A stretch of DNA of 64,000 bases from Aquibium sp. ELW1220 (GCF_030398385.1 NZ_JAOAOQ010000006.1:62001-126000), one strand, 5' to 3'. Counted from the first letter of the stretch, positions 17,371-27,519 are shown. Notes: generated by a model from the sequence alone, not told the origin. Translations and numbers: made by a program.

Positions 17371-18381
17371 ATGCGCATGACATGGATACCGACTGCCGCG
17401 GCTCTTGCCGCTTCCCTTTCCGTCCTGCCGGCCTTCGCGCAGGAGAACGGTACGCTGACCGTCTACACCTATGAGAGCTTCACCGCCGAGTGGGGTCCGG
17501 GTCCCCAGGTCGAAAAGGCTTTCGAAGCCGAATGCGGCTGCGACCTCGCCTTCGTCTCCGTGGCCGACGGGGTGGCGCTGCTCAATCGTCTGAAGCTGGA
17601 GGGCTCGGGAACGAAGGCCGACATCGTGCTCGGCCTCGACACCAACCTGACCGCCGACGCAAAAGCAACCGGCCTCTTCGTGCCGCACGGCGCCGACATG
17701 GCCGCCGTCGATGTGCCCGGCGGCTGGACCGAAGACACCTTCCTGCCCTTCGACTACGGCTATTTCGCCGTCGTCTACGACACGCAGGCGCTGGAGACGC
17801 CGCCGAAGAGCCTGAAGGACCTGGTGGAGGGCGATCCGGAGCAGAAGATCGTCATTCAGGACCCCCGCACCTCGACGCCGGGCCTTGGCCTGTTGTTGTG
17901 GGTGAAGGCGGTCTATGGCGACGAAGCGCCGGCAGCCTGGGCGAAGCTGAGGAGCCGCATCCTGACCGTCACGCCGGGCTGGAGCGAGGCCTACGGCCTG
18001 TTCACCTCCGGGGAGGCTCCCATGGTGCTGTCCTACACCACCTCGCCGGCCTACCACATGATCGCCGAGGGCACCGATCGCTACCAGGCGGCGAGCTTCG
18101 AGGAAGGCCATTACATGCAGGTCGAGGTGGCCGGCATCACGACCAAAGGTGCCGACAACCCGCATTCGGCCCGCTTCATGGCCTTCATCGCCACCCCCGC
18201 CTTCCAGGACGCCATTCCCGAAACCAACTGGATGTATCCCGCCGGCGAGACGTCGAAGCCACTGAATCCCGCCTTCGAGCGGCTGGTCGAGCCGACCAGG
18301 ACCCTGATCCTGGCGCCCGAGACGGTGGCCACGAACCGCAAGGCCTGGGTCGACGAATGGCTGGCGGCCATGAGCGAGTAG
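17371..18381 (+). CDS. thiB: Thiamine ABC transporter, periplasmic substrate-binding protein
   Basis: 336 residues with signal peptide ([15 protein letters not shown], cleavage after residue about 22). The mature start [20 protein letters not shown] is the ThiB/iron-type binding-protein pattern. Other typical segments are [39 protein letters not shown] and the C-terminal [10 protein letters not shown]. It captures thiamine or TPP in the periplasm for ThiPQ. ATG 17371 follows GAGGAGG. First gene of thiBPQ under the TPP riboswitch. Confidence 0.93.
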   Translation: MRMTWIPTAAALAASLSVLPAFAQENGTLTVYTYESFTAEWGPGPQVEKAFEAECGCDLAFVSVADGVALLNRLKLEGSGTKADIVLGLDTNLTADAKATGLFVPHGADMAAVDVPGGWTEDTFLPFDYGYFAVVYDTQALETPPKSLKDLVEGDPEQKIVIQDPRTSTPGLGLLLWVKAVYGDEAPAAWAKLRSRILTVTPGWSEAYGLFTSGEAPMVLSYTTSPAYHMIAEGTDRYQAASFEEGHYMQVEVAGITTKGADNPHSARFMAFIATPAFQDAIPETNWMYPAGETSKPLNPAFERLVEPTRTLILAPETVATNRKAWVDEWLAAMSE

Positions 18382-18397
18382 CAGACTGCCGGCCGCG

Positions 18398-20008
18398 ATG
18401 CGCGCTCCACCGACATCGTCCGTCACGGGCGGCATCGCTGCGCTCGGCTTCGTGGCGCTGCTTGCTGTAGGGGCCTTTGCGGGGCTGCTGGTGGAGGGAG
18501 GCCGCGATCTCGGGAACGCCCTCGCGAGCTTCGACGCCTACCTCCTGCGCGTCGCGCGGTTCACGCTCTGGCAGGCGCTGCTGTCGACGCTGATCTCGGT
18601 CGGACCCGCGCTGCTGGTGGCGCGCGCATTCTCGCGCCACCCGGCGTTCTTCGGTCGCCGCGCCCTGCTGATGCTCTTTGCCCTGCCGCTCGCGCTGCCG
18701 GCGCTGGTGGCGGCGCTCGGCATCCTGGCGCTGCTCGGCCGCGCCGGATTCGCCGCCGACCTCTTCCGCTGGCTCGGCGGCGGACAGTGGCCCGGCATCT
18801 ACGGCCTGTCGGGCATCCTCATTGCGCACGCCTTCTTCAACCTGCCGCTCACGACCCGGCTGTTCCTGCACGCGCTCGATGCCATTCCCGCCGACCAGTG
18901 GCGGCTGGCGAGCCAGCTCGGCATGGGCGCTTCAGCGCGGTGGTGGCTGATCGAATGGCCGGCGCTGCGGGCGACCCTGCCGGGGATCGCCGGCCTCGTC
19001 TTCATGCTGTGCCTCGCCTCCTTCACCATCGTGCTGACGCTGGGCGGCGGACCGGCTGCGACCACGCTGGAGGTGGCGATCTACCAGGCGCTTCGCTTCG
19101 ATTTCGACCCGGCCCGGGCACTCGCCCTGACTGCCCTGCAAGTCGGCCTTACCGTCTTCGTGCTGGCGCTGCTGCTGCGGCTGGGCGCGGACCTGACGGG
19201 CGACGCGACGCTGTCGGTCTCGGCGAGGCGCTACGACCGGCCGGGCCGGTTCGAATCCGGGTTCAATGCGGCGGCCATCGTGCTTGCCGCAGCCCTCGTC
19301 GCCGGGCCCATCGTTGCGATCGTCGCGGCAGGGCTGCAGGCCGATCTTCTGCGCCTGATGACCGAAACAGCCGTGCGCGATGCCATGACGACGAGCCTCG
19401 TGCTGGCGACGCTCTCGGCAGGCCTCTGCGTCGCGCTTACCCTGTCCATGGCCCGCGCGCGCCACCGCCTCGCGGCTGCGAGACGCGGCTCGCGATCCGG
19501 CTTCACGGAGCGGGCGCTCGACGGCGGCGCAAGCCTGATCCTGGTGATCCCGCCGATCGTGATCGGCGCGGGCTGGTTCATCCTGCTGCGGCACGCAGCC
19601 GACGTTTTCGCGCTCGCCCCCGTGATGGTGGTGACGGTCAACGCGGCAATGGCGATCCCCTTCGCCATGCGCGCGATCCGTCCCGCCCACGACGATGCCG
19701 CCACCCGCCACGACCGGCTCTGCGCGCAGCTGGGGATCGGCGGCTTCGACCGCTGGCGGCTGATCGACTGGCCGTCGCTGCGGCGTCCGCTCGCCACCGG
19801 CTTCGCCTTCGCGATGGCGCTGTCGCTCGGCGATCTCGGTGTGATCGCGCTGTTCGGCAGCGACGCCGTCCAGACTTTGCCCTATCTGCTGTTCCAGCGC
19901 ATGGGCAGCTACCGGACGGCCGACGCCGCAGGCCTGGCGCTCATCCTGGCGCTTCTCTGCCTCGCCCTGATGATGATCGCGGAGCGCCTTGGCGGGAGGA
20001 GACCATGA
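18398..20008 (+). CDS. thiP: Thiamine ABC transporter permease
   Basis: 536 residues with about 12 membrane segments in two homologous halves, each carrying an inner-membrane EAA-type loop: [25 protein letters not shown] in the first, and [23 protein letters not shown] in the second. These loops contact the ATPase ThiQ. It is the inner-membrane channel for thiamine. It starts 16 bp after thiB and its stop overlaps the thiQ start as ATGA. Confidence 0.93.
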   Translation: MRAPPTSSVTGGIAALGFVALLAVGAFAGLLVEGGRDLGNALASFDAYLLRVARFTLWQALLSTLISVGPALLVARAFSRHPAFFGRRALLMLFALPLALPALVAALGILALLGRAGFAADLFRWLGGGQWPGIYGLSGILIAHAFFNLPLTTRLFLHALDAIPADQWRLASQLGMGASARWWLIEWPALRATLPGIAGLVFMLCLASFTIVLTLGGGPAATTLEVAIYQALRFDFDPARALALTALQVGLTVFVLALLLRLGADLTGDATLSVSARRYDRPGRFESGFNAAAIVLAAALVAGPIVAIVAAGLQADLLRLMTETAVRDAMTTSLVLATLSAGLCVALTLSMARARHRLAAARRGSRSGFTERALDGGASLILVIPPIVIGAGWFILLRHAADVFALAPVMVVTVNAAMAIPFAMRAIRPAHDDAATRHDRLCAQLGIGGFDRWRLIDWPSLRRPLATGFAFAMALSLGDLGVIALFGSDAVQTLPYLLFQRMGSYRTADAAGLALILALLCLALMMIAERLGGRRP

Positions 20009-20751
20009 GCCACGCGGATCAGGCGAAGGGGGGAGCGGACGTCGTGCTCGACGGCGTCACCTTCGCATGGCCGAAGGGCCGGCCGATGCACTTCGACCTG
20101 ACGGTGCCGGCCGGCGAAATCCTGGCGATCATGGGTCCGAGCGGGTCGGGAAAATCGACGCTTCTCTCCCTGTTGGCGGGTTTCGAGACACCGACCGCAG
20201 GCACGATCCGGATCGGAGGCGAGGATGTGTCCCTGCTTGCGCCGGCAGCCCGACCCGTTTCCATGATCTTCCAGGAGAACAACCTCTTCGCCCATCTGGA
20301 CGTCGCGGCAAATGTCGGGCTCGGCCGTTCGCCCTCGCTGCGCCTGACTACCGAAGACCGGGTCCATGTGGATCAGGCGCTGGCGCGCGTGGGCCTCGCC
20401 GGCAAGGAACGGCGGCTCCCCCGCGAGTTGTCGGGCGGAGAGCGGCAACGCGTCGCGCTGGCCCGGGTTCTGGTGCGCGACAGGCCCGTCCTGCTGCTCG
20501 ACGAGGCCTTCGCCTCGCTCGGCCCGGCGCTGGGCGACGAGATGCTCGACCTCGTCGGCGGTCTTCACGCATCGAAAGGTATGACCGTGCTGATGGTCAC
20601 GCACGATCCGCGCGATGCCAGGCGCATCGCGCCGCGCACTGCCTTCCTGGAAGACGGCAGGATCGCCGCCACGGGGCCGACCGAGGATCTGTTTGCGGCG
20701 ACCCGATCGGCGGCGTTTGGCCGCTATCTTGGCGAAGGAAGCCCGCGATAA
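20005..20751 (+). CDS. thiQ: Thiamine ABC transporter ATP-binding protein
   Basis: 248 residues. Walker [12 protein letters not shown] (near 41-51), Q-loop FQENNLF, signature [15 protein letters not shown], Walker [14 protein letters not shown] and switch His in [11 protein letters not shown]. The DEAFASLGP form is typical for ThiQ. It energises thiamine import with ThiB and ThiP. ATG 20005 overlaps the thiP stop, and the operon ends here, 194 bp before the next gene. Confidence 0.93.
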   Translation: MSHADQAKGGADVVLDGVTFAWPKGRPMHFDLTVPAGEILAIMGPSGSGKSTLLSLLAGFETPTAGTIRIGGEDVSLLAPAARPVSMIFQENNLFAHLDVAANVGLGRSPSLRLTTEDRVHVDQALARVGLAGKERRLPRELSGGERQRVALARVLVRDRPVLLLDEAFASLGPALGDEMLDLVGGLHASKGMTVLMVTHDPRDARRIAPRTAFLEDGRIAATGPTEDLFAATRSAAFGRYLGEGSPR

Positions 20752-20945
20752 CAAAGAATTGCCAGGATCGGGCCATATTTGTTCCGCAGCACTCGGGCAA
20801 TGGCGTAGAAGCTTTGGTAACCGTCGTCCTCGACTATCGCGGACTGCGGCCCGCTTGCGGCTGCGGCCCGGTGATTCGGGCATCGAAGCGACCGGCACCG
20901 AAGACCGGGAAGGATCAGGTTCTGAAACAGGTGAAGGCTGAGGCC

Positions 20946-22439
20946 ATGCACGACGCGGGCGCTTCTCTACCCGCCGGACGCTCGCTGCGGCTGCTGTTTG
21001 CCGGCGCCGCCGTCATGCTGCTTGCCGGTTGCCAGGTGCTGAACCCCGGCATCAGCGAGCAGGGCTTCGTGCCGTCCTCGAATCCGGTGACGGTCGACTC
21101 CGTCACGCGCAACGACCGCATGGTGGCCCTCGCGCGCGCGCAGCATCCGCGAATTTTGGCCACCTATGGCGGCGAATATTCCGACCCGAAGCTCGAACGG
21201 ATGGTCGCCAAGGTCGTCGGCAGCCTGACGGTCGCATCGGGCAATCCCGACCAGACATACCAGATCACCCTGCTGGACTCGCCGAACGTCAACGCCTTCG
21301 CGCTTCCGGGCGGCTTCCTCTACGTGACGCGCGGCCTGCTTGCGCTCGCCAACGATTCGGCCGAACTGGCCGCGGTGATCGCGCACGAGATGGGGCACGT
21401 GACCGCAAACCACGGCATCCAGCGCCAGCAGAAGGAAGCCGAGGAGCAGCTTGCCTCCCAGGTGGTCGACGACGTGCTGACGGACAACCAGGTGGCGCGG
21501 GCAGCGGTGGTTCGCGGCAAGCTTCGGCTGGCGCAGTTCTCGCGCAACCAGGAGCTCGAGGCCGACGGCATCGGCATCAAGACCATCGGCAGCGCCGGTT
21601 ACGACCCCTATTCCGCCGCGCGCTTCCTGCAGTCGATGGCGTCCTATTCGGACTTCCGCAGCATCAGCGGCGCCACCGATGCGAGCCTCGACTTCCTCGC
21701 CTCGCACCCCAACGCGCCGCAGCGCATCGATCTCGCCCTGCGCCACGCTCGCCAGTTCGGTGCGCCGGGCGCCGGGCGACGCGACCGCGATTCCTACCTC
21801 GCGGGCATCGACGGCATGCTGTTCGGCGACACGCCCGAAGAGGGCTACGTGCGCGGCCGAACCTTCGTGCATCCCACCCTCGGGGTGACCTTCAGTGTTC
21901 CGGAAGGCTTCGTCATCGACAATTCGGCGGCCGCCGTCACGGCGGCGGGCCCCGGCGACGTCGCCGTGCGCTTCGACGGCGTGGCGCTCAACCGCAACAA
22001 GAAGCTGGACGACTATTTGCGCAGCGGCTGGGTGGCGGGTCTGGACCCGGCTTCGGTGCGCAAGATCTCCATCAACGGCAACGAAGCCGCCGTCGCCTAT
22101 GCCCAGGCCGACAAATGGAGCTTCCACATCGCGGTGGTTCGCGCCGGCGGGCAGGTCTACCGTGTGCTCACGGCCGCTCCGCGCGGCAGCGCGAGCCTCG
22201 AGACGACCGCGGCGACCGTGACGGGCAGCTTCCGCCTGCTCGGTGACAACGAGCGCAAGGAACTGAAGCCCCTGCGCATCCGCGTCGTGACCGTCCAGCC
22301 TGGCGAAACGGCCGGAAGCATCGCCGCGAAGATGACCGGGGTAGGCCGCGCGCTCGACATGTTCCGGCTGCTCAACGCGATGCCGCCCGGCGGAAGCGTC
22401 TCGCCGGGCGACAAGGTCAAGATCATCACGGACCAGTAG
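20946..22439 (+). CDS. M48 family zinc metalloprotease lipoprotein with C-terminal LysM-like region
   Basis: 497 residues. The N-terminal lipobox VMLLAGCQVL (Cys near residue 29) predicts lipidation. The peptidase M48 domain (about 60-270) has the zinc motif AHEMGHVTANH and a downstream ELEADGIGI Glu ligand, as in BepA-like proteases. A middle domain follows (HPTLGVTFSVPEGFVIDN). The last 50 residues (TVQPGETAGSIAAKMTGV ... PGDKVKII) resemble a LysM-type fold, which could bind peptidoglycan. Role inferred: periplasmic quality control of outer-membrane proteins. It stands alone between thiQ and the convergent rpoH gene. Confidence 0.85.
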   Translation: MHDAGASLPAGRSLRLLFAGAAVMLLAGCQVLNPGISEQGFVPSSNPVTVDSVTRNDRMVALARAQHPRILATYGGEYSDPKLERMVAKVVGSLTVASGNPDQTYQITLLDSPNVNAFALPGGFLYVTRGLLALANDSAELAAVIAHEMGHVTANHGIQRQQKEAEEQLASQVVDDVLTDNQVARAAVVRGKLRLAQFSRNQELEADGIGIKTIGSAGYDPYSAARFLQSMASYSDFRSISGATDASLDFLASHPNAPQRIDLALRHARQFGAPGAGRRDRDSYLAGIDGMLFGDTPEEGYVRGRTFVHPTLGVTFSVPEGFVIDNSAAAVTAAGPGDVAVRFDGVALNRNKKLDDYLRSGWVAGLDPASVRKISINGNEAAVAYAQADKWSFHIAVVRAGGQVYRVLTAAPRGSASLETTAATVTGSFRLLGDNERKELKPLRIRVVTVQPGETAGSIAAKMTGVGRALDMFRLLNAMPPGGSVSPGDKVKIITDQ

Positions 22440-22463
22440 CCGTCCGGACCGGACGACCGCCGG

Positions 22464-23330
22464 TCACATCATGGCGGGCGCCATGTCGGGATTGATCTTC
22501 AGGAGTGCCGTGCGCAGCTTCTGCATTGCCCGGTTCTCGATCTGGCGCACGCGCTCCTTGGAGATGCCGAGCTTCTCGCCGAGCGATTCGAGCGTTGCGC
22601 CTTCGTCGCGCAGGCGCCGCTCCCGGATGATACGCAGTTCCCTGTCATTGAGCACCGAGAGCGCGCGGTTGAGCCAAAGGACGCGGCGCTCGTCGTCGAC
22701 CGATGCGGTGACGACTTCGTCCGGCGTCGGTGCGTCGGAGACGAGGAAGTCCATCCGCTCGGAGCCGGCCTCGCCATCGTCCGAAAGCGGCGCGTTGAGC
22801 GAGGTGTCGGGACCGGACAGGCGCGAATCCATCAGCGCCACGTCCGAGACGGAAACGCCGATCGCATCCGCGATCTCCTTGTACACGGCGGCACCGCGAA
22901 GGGGCTCCGATCCCTGCGCCAGGCGGGCTCGCAGGCGGCGCAGGTTGAAGAACAGCGCCTTCTGGGCCGAACTCGTCCCGCCGCGCACGATCGACCAGTT
23001 GCGCAGGATGTAGTCCTGCATCGAGGCGCGGATCCACCAGGTGGCATAGGTCGAGAACCGGACCTCGCGATCCGGCTCGAAGCGGGCTGCGGCTTCGAGC
23101 AACCCGACATGCCCTTCCTGGATGAGATCGCTGAGAGGAAGTCCGAAATAGCGGAACTTCGTCGCCATGGATATGACGAGGCGCATGTGCGCCATCGTGA
23201 TCCGGTGCAGCGCCTCCTGGTCGCGTTTTTCCTTCCAGCGCACCGCGAGTTCGTGCTCCTCGACCCGGTCGAGGTATGGCGCCTTTCGCGCCGCGCTGAT
23301 CATTGATGTCCCGGCTGGCTCGCCATTCAT
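22464..23330 (-). CDS. rpoH: RNA polymerase sigma factor RpoH (rhizobial RpoH2-like)
   Basis: 288 residues. Region 2 reads LIQEGHVGLLEAAARFEPDR and FSTYATWWIRASMQDYILRNWSIVR. It is followed by the sigma-32 diagnostic RpoH box SAQKALFFNLRRLR. Region 4 contains RELRIIRERRLRDEGATLESLGEKLGISKERVRQIE. It lacks region 1, as sigma-32 factors do. Start ATG 23330 is preceded by AGGAGCGG on the minus strand. Rhizobia carry two rpoH genes; this divergent sequence fits RpoH2, which is often under RpoE control, but that is inference. Confidence 0.88.
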   Translation of the reverse strand: MNGEPAGTSMISAARKAPYLDRVEEHELAVRWKEKRDQEALHRITMAHMRLVISMATKFRYFGLPLSDLIQEGHVGLLEAAARFEPDREVRFSTYATWWIRASMQDYILRNWSIVRGGTSSAQKALFFNLRRLRARLAQGSEPLRGAAVYKEIADAIGVSVSDVALMDSRLSGPDTSLNAPLSDDGEAGSERMDFLVSDAPTPDEVVTASVDDERRVLWLNRALSVLNDRELRIIRERRLRDEGATLESLGEKLGISKERVRQIENRAMQKLRTALLKINPDMAPAMM

Positions 23331-23485
23331 GGACCGCTCCTGAACTTGCGATGGCATTCGCTGCGCTTTACGCTTGCGCTGTCCCTCTGGATCAGCGCAG
23401 CGCGGAGGAGCCGTTTCCGTCGTCCCGCCGGAGCCGGGCGCTCGGTTGCAGCTGACCCCAAACTCCACCCATCGGAGAACGTTCC

Positions 23486-25276
23486 ATGATCACGATCGAC
23501 CGGGCCGACCTGGCCTTCCAGCTGCACGACGTCATCCATGTCGACAGGCTGGGCACGATGTCCCGTTTCGCCGACTATGACCGCGAGGCCATCGACGGCG
23601 TGCTGGACACGGCCGAGCGCATCGCCATGGAGCATTTCCTGCCGCACGCGGCGCGGCTGGACGAACACGAGCCCCGGTTCGTCGACGGCAGGGTGGAGAT
23701 GGATGCGGCTGTGGCCGGCGCGCTCGCCGTCTACCGCGACGCCGGTTTCTTCGGCGGAGCCTTCGACGCCGAATGGGGCGGATCGCAGATGCCGGAGACG
23801 CTGCGCGTCGCGGCCGCCTTCATCTTCTCGATGGCCAACATCTCGACGTCCGCCTATCCTTTCCTGACCGTCGGCGCCGCCCGCCTGATCGAATCCTTCG
23901 GATCGGCCGAACAGAAGGACCGCTACCTGCGCCCGATGGTCGCGGGCCGGTTCTTCGGCACGATGTGCCTTTCGGAACCGCAGGCGGGTTCGTCGCTGGC
24001 CGACATCACCACCCGGGCCGAGCCGCAGGAGGACGGCACCTTCCGCCTGACCGGCCGCAAGATGTGGATCTCGGGCGGAGACCAGGAGATCTCCGACAAC
24101 ATCGTCCACCTCGTGCTCGCACGCATCCCCGGGGGCCCGGCCGGCGTGAAGGGCATCTCGCTCTTCATCGTGCCCAAGTTCCAGTTGAACGAGGATGGCT
24201 CGCCCGGCGAGCGCAATGGCGTCACGCTCGCCGGGCTGAACCACAAGATGGGCTACCGCGGCACCACCAACACGCTGCTCAACTTCGGGGACGAGCGGCC
24301 CTGCGTCGGCCACCTGCTCGGCGAGGCGCACCATGGCCTCGCCTACATGTTCCAGATGATGAACGAGGCCCGTATCGGCGTCGGCATGGGGGCGACCGCG
24401 CTGGCATCGGCCGGCTACCGCGCCTCGCTCGCCTATGCACGCGAGCGGCCGCAGGGCCGGCCGACGGGCGCGAAGGACCCGACAGCGCCGCAGGTACCGA
24501 TCATCGAGCACGCCGACATCCGCCGCCTGCTCCTGGCGCAGAAGGCCGCCGTCGAGGGCGCGCTGGCGCTCTGCCTCTATTGCGCCGATCTCGTCGACCG
24601 CGCCCATGGCGAGCGCGAGGAGGCCATGGCGAGGGAGGAGGCCCTGCTGCTCGACCTCTTGACGCCGATCGCCAAGTCCTGGCCGTCGGAGTTCTGCCTC
24701 GAGGCCAACAAGCACGCCATCCAGATCCTCGGCGGCTACGGCTACACGCGCGACTATCCCGTCGAGCGGCTCTACCGCGACAACCGGCTGAACCCCATCC
24801 ACGAGGGCACCCACGGCATCCAGGGGCTGGACCTTCTCGGCCGCAAGGTCGGCATGGGCGGCGGCGCAAGCGTCAAGGCGCTGGCCGGTCGCGTGATGGC
24901 TGATGTCTCGGCGGCGCATCAGATGGCGTCGCTGGAAGCTTTCGCCGAAATGCTGGCGACGGAGCTGGCCGAAACCGTCGCCACCACCCGCAAGCTCGCG
25001 GTGGCCACCGCCGACGACCCGAAGCGCGCGCTCGCCAACGCCACGATCTACCTCGACATGTTCGGCCATGTCGTGATCGCCTGGATGTGGCTGCGCCAGG
25101 CGACCGCCGCGGCACGCCGCCTGGCGGATGGATCGGGCGACGCGAACTTCCTCGACGGCAAACTCGCCGCCTGCCGTTATTTCTTCACCTACGAACTGCC
25201 GAAGGCCCGGACGCAGCGCGCGCTTCTGGAGTCGCTCGATGACACGACGCTCGCCATGAGACCGGAATGGTATTGA
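23486..25276 (+). CDS. Acyl-CoA dehydrogenase (long form with C-terminal DUF-type domain)
   Basis: 596 residues, longer than the roughly 380-residue basic family. It has the usual N-terminal, middle and C-terminal acyl-CoA dehydrogenase domains, with the FAD/substrate motifs MCLSEPQAGSSLADI and MWISGGDQEISDN, and the segment ILGGYGYTRDYPVERLYRDNRLNPIHEGTHGIQ containing the likely catalytic Glu. About 130 extra residues at the C-terminus match the additional domain of the FadE/AidB-like group. It oxidises an acyl-CoA at the alpha-beta position in a beta-oxidation-type pathway. ATG 23486 follows GGAGAACGTTCC. Confidence 0.9.
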   Translation: MITIDRADLAFQLHDVIHVDRLGTMSRFADYDREAIDGVLDTAERIAMEHFLPHAARLDEHEPRFVDGRVEMDAAVAGALAVYRDAGFFGGAFDAEWGGSQMPETLRVAAAFIFSMANISTSAYPFLTVGAARLIESFGSAEQKDRYLRPMVAGRFFGTMCLSEPQAGSSLADITTRAEPQEDGTFRLTGRKMWISGGDQEISDNIVHLVLARIPGGPAGVKGISLFIVPKFQLNEDGSPGERNGVTLAGLNHKMGYRGTTNTLLNFGDERPCVGHLLGEAHHGLAYMFQMMNEARIGVGMGATALASAGYRASLAYARERPQGRPTGAKDPTAPQVPIIEHADIRRLLLAQKAAVEGALALCLYCADLVDRAHGEREEAMAREEALLLDLLTPIAKSWPSEFCLEANKHAIQILGGYGYTRDYPVERLYRDNRLNPIHEGTHGIQGLDLLGRKVGMGGGASVKALAGRVMADVSAAHQMASLEAFAEMLATELAETVATTRKLAVATADDPKRALANATIYLDMFGHVVIAWMWLRQATAAARRLADGSGDANFLDGKLAACRYFFTYELPKARTQRALLESLDDTTLAMRPEWY

Positions 25277-25304
25277 CGTCTTTCGGCGGTCGGGACCCTG
25301 GCTG

Positions 25305-25664
25305 TCAGCCCGCGGGCCTGGAACGGGGAATGGCGCCGGTAACGGCCACGGCCAGCCAGCCGAGGATCATGAGCGACCCGCCGATCGGCGCCGCCATGGG
25401 AAACAGGCGCATGCCCGCGAAGTCGCGCATCAGGAGGTCGCCTGCAAACAATGCAAGCCCGACGAGGACGACGGTGGCGCCGATGCGCATCGGCCGGCTC
25501 GATCGCGTGAGGCCGACCGCCAGGAAGGCGCCGGCATGCATCAGGAGGAAGGATGCGGCAGTGCCGGTGTTGGCGCCACCGGCATGGGCGGCAGCCGCAG
25601 ACAGCGCCACCCCGCCCGCGCCGCTCAATCCACCCCCCGCCGCCAGTATCCTTGCGAGCGCCAT
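25305..25664 (-). CDS. DUF423 small membrane protein
   Basis: 119 residues with about four hydrophobic helices. The DUF423 pattern is present in the N-terminal helix with GVALSAAAAHAGG, a central HAGAFLAVGL, and the LFAGDLLMRDFAGMRLFPMAAPIGGSLMILGW block. It is an inner-membrane protein of unknown function (YgdD-like). It converges with the acyl-CoA dehydrogenase and diverges from clpS. Confidence 0.88.
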   Translation of the reverse strand: MALARILAAGGGLSGAGGVALSAAAAHAGGANTGTAASFLLMHAGAFLAVGLTRSSRPMRIGATVVLVGLALFAGDLLMRDFAGMRLFPMAAPIGGSLMILGWLAVAVTGAIPRSRPAG

Positions 25665-25788
25665 CGTCGGTCCCCGTTCACCCGCGCCGCTATCGGCTGC
25701 CTGAAAGCACTGCGTTTACGCCCCTGCCCGTCCGTGGCATAAGCGACGGATTGCCGCCCCGTCCCGTCCGATCCGAAGAGCCGCCACG

Positions 25789-26094
25789 ATGAGCGACGCC
25801 TTTACCACGCCGCGAACCGTCACGAAGCCGAAGACCGAACGCCCGCGCCTGCACAAGGTCATTCTGTTCAACGACGATTTCACGCCACGCGACTTCGTCG
25901 TCAGCGTGCTCAAGGCCGAGTTCCGTCTCAACGCCGACCAGGCGCGGCGCGTGATGATCACGGCCCACCAGCGCGGCGCCTGCGTGGTCGCCGTCTTCAC
26001 GAAGGACGTTGCCGAAACCAAGGCCACCCGTGCGACCGATGCCGGACGAAAGATGGGGTTCCCGCTCCTCTTCGGCACCGAACCGGAGGAGTGA
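25789..26094 (+). CDS. clpS: ATP-dependent Clp protease adaptor ClpS
   Basis: 101 residues. The ClpS core HKVILFNDDFTPRDFVVSVLKAEF (N-degron pocket Asn-Asp-Asp) and RRVMITAHQRGACVVAVFTKDVAETK is intact, with a typical flexible N-terminal extension that engages ClpA. It delivers N-end-rule substrates to ClpAP. No clpA follows: the next gene, carD, is convergent. This fits the second, unlinked ClpS paralogue that many rhizobia carry. Confidence 0.9.
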   Translation: MSDAFTTPRTVTKPKTERPRLHKVILFNDDFTPRDFVVSVLKAEFRLNADQARRVMITAHQRGACVVAVFTKDVAETKATRATDAGRKMGFPLLFGTEPEE

Positions 26095-26189
26095 CGCGTT
26101 CGGCGAGAATCTGAGGCGGCGAGGGCAGCCACGACATCTGGCTGCCGGGCCACCGGCTGCCAGCCGGGACGACGGTCCCCGGAAACGAA

Positions 26190-26219
26190 GAAGCCCGGCC
26201 TGTCGCCAGGCCGGGCTTC
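26190..26219. terminator. Bidirectional intrinsic terminator between clpS and carD
   Basis: Perfect 13-bp stem GAAGCCCGGCCTG (26190-26202) / CAGGCCGGGCTTC (26207-26219) with a 4-base loop. It lies in the 149-bp gap between two convergent genes. On the minus strand the stem runs into TTCTTCGTTT, which serves carD; the plus-strand run is poorer. Confidence 0.85.
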
Positions 26220-26243
26220 GGAACTTCTGCGGAAAAACCGCCC

Positions 26244-26822
26244 TCAGGCGGCCACTTCCTGCTCGGTGTCGTCGCCTTCGTTGTCGGCCTTCACGCCGCG
26301 CCGCGGACCCTTGTTGAGGTTGGTCTCGATGAGACGCACGGCCTCGGTGTCCGACATGCGGTTGACCGCCGCGATCTCGCGCGCCATCCGGTCGAGCGCG
26401 GCTTCGTAGAGCTGACGCTCGGAGTAGGACTGCTCGGGCTGGTTGTCGGCGCGGTAGAGGTCGCGCACCACTTCCGAGATCGAGATCAGGTCGCCGGAGT
26501 TGATCTTGGCATCATACTCCTGGGCGCGGCGCGACCACATCGTCCGCTTTACGCGGGCGCGGCCCTGCACAACCTTGAGCGCACGGTCGACGTAATCGGT
26601 CTCGGACAGCTTCCGCATTCCGATCGTCGCAGCCTTGGCCACCGGAACCTTCAGCCGCATCTTGTCCTTCTGGAAATCGATCACGAACAGTTCCAGCTTG
26701 TGGCCAGCGACTTCCTGCTCCTCGATCGCCACGATCTGACCGACGCCATGCGCCGGATAGACGATGAACTCCGCGGTCTTGAAGCCGTTGCGCGCTGCTG
26801 TCTTCTTCTGCTGGGTTGCCAT
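26244..26822 (-). CDS. carD: CarD family transcriptional regulator
   Basis: 192 residues. The N-terminal RNA-polymerase-interacting domain (about 17-75) reads FIVYPAHGVGQIVAIEEQEVAGHKLELFVIDF; a helical DNA-binding part follows (KRTMWSRRAQEYDAKINSGD, AALDRMAREIAAVN). CarD binds the RNA polymerase beta subunit and stabilises open promoter complexes. In rhizobia it is regularly found beside fdxA. ATG 26822 is preceded by AAGGAG on the minus strand. The C-terminus ends in an acidic tail. Confidence 0.92.
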   Translation of the reverse strand: MATQQKKTAARNGFKTAEFIVYPAHGVGQIVAIEEQEVAGHKLELFVIDFQKDKMRLKVPVAKAATIGMRKLSETDYVDRALKVVQGRARVKRTMWSRRAQEYDAKINSGDLISISEVVRDLYRADNQPEQSYSERQLYEAALDRMAREIAAVNRMSDTEAVRLIETNLNKGPRRGVKADNEGDDTEQEVAA

Positions 26823-27180
26823 ACGCCCTGAACTCCTTAGTTTCGGCAGCGACTCTCATGGGCCGCGATCATGCTGCGGCCGAATGCCGCGCGGATCCGA
26901 ACGACGCACGCAAACGCACAATCTCCGGAATCGAGGCGAGAAACCTTGGCGCAAGCCTTCCAGGCTGAGCCAAGTCACCTTGGACCGGAAATTGATCGCA
27001 CCTTTCGAGATTTAGGGCGTATGCGCCGCAAACGGACGTTGTCTCACCTGCATGATGTTTTTATGTAACATAAATATGCGAAAGAATCAACAACTTGCTG
27101 CACAAGCGAACGGCAACGCGGCCCCGCCGGCCAATGCCACGGAGCAAAATCGAGGCTGACGCTGCGTCAGTCCGGGGCAG
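26823..27180. other. Intergenic region upstream of carD
   Basis: 358 bases without a credible gene. It holds the carD ribosome-binding site (AAGGAG), an AT-rich patch around 27048-27095 that contains the palindrome listed separately, and a loop-less 15-bp dyad CTGACGC-T-GCGTCAG (27156-27170) directly after the fdxA stop. No promoter could be fixed with confidence. Confidence 0.6.
27061..27073. promoter_or_regulatory. AT-rich palindrome upstream of carD
   Basis: TTATGT-A-ACATAA is a perfect 13-bp palindrome in the most AT-rich part of the interval. Its position about 240 bp upstream of carD, in a promoter-like patch, suggests a regulator site; the binder is unknown. Confidence 0.4.

Positions 27181-27519
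<339 letters not shown>

Noticed and set aside
23327-25069. A 580-codon open frame on the minus strand opposite the acyl-CoA dehydrogenase
   Set aside because: It is an antisense frame in GC-rich coding DNA; the plus-strand gene has clear motifs and a ribosome-binding site, while this frame resembles no family.
27156-27170. 15-bp dyad CTGACGC-T-GCGTCAG after fdxA as a terminator
   Set aside because: It has a one-base centre, so it cannot form a proper loop, and no adequate U-tract follows on the minus strand.
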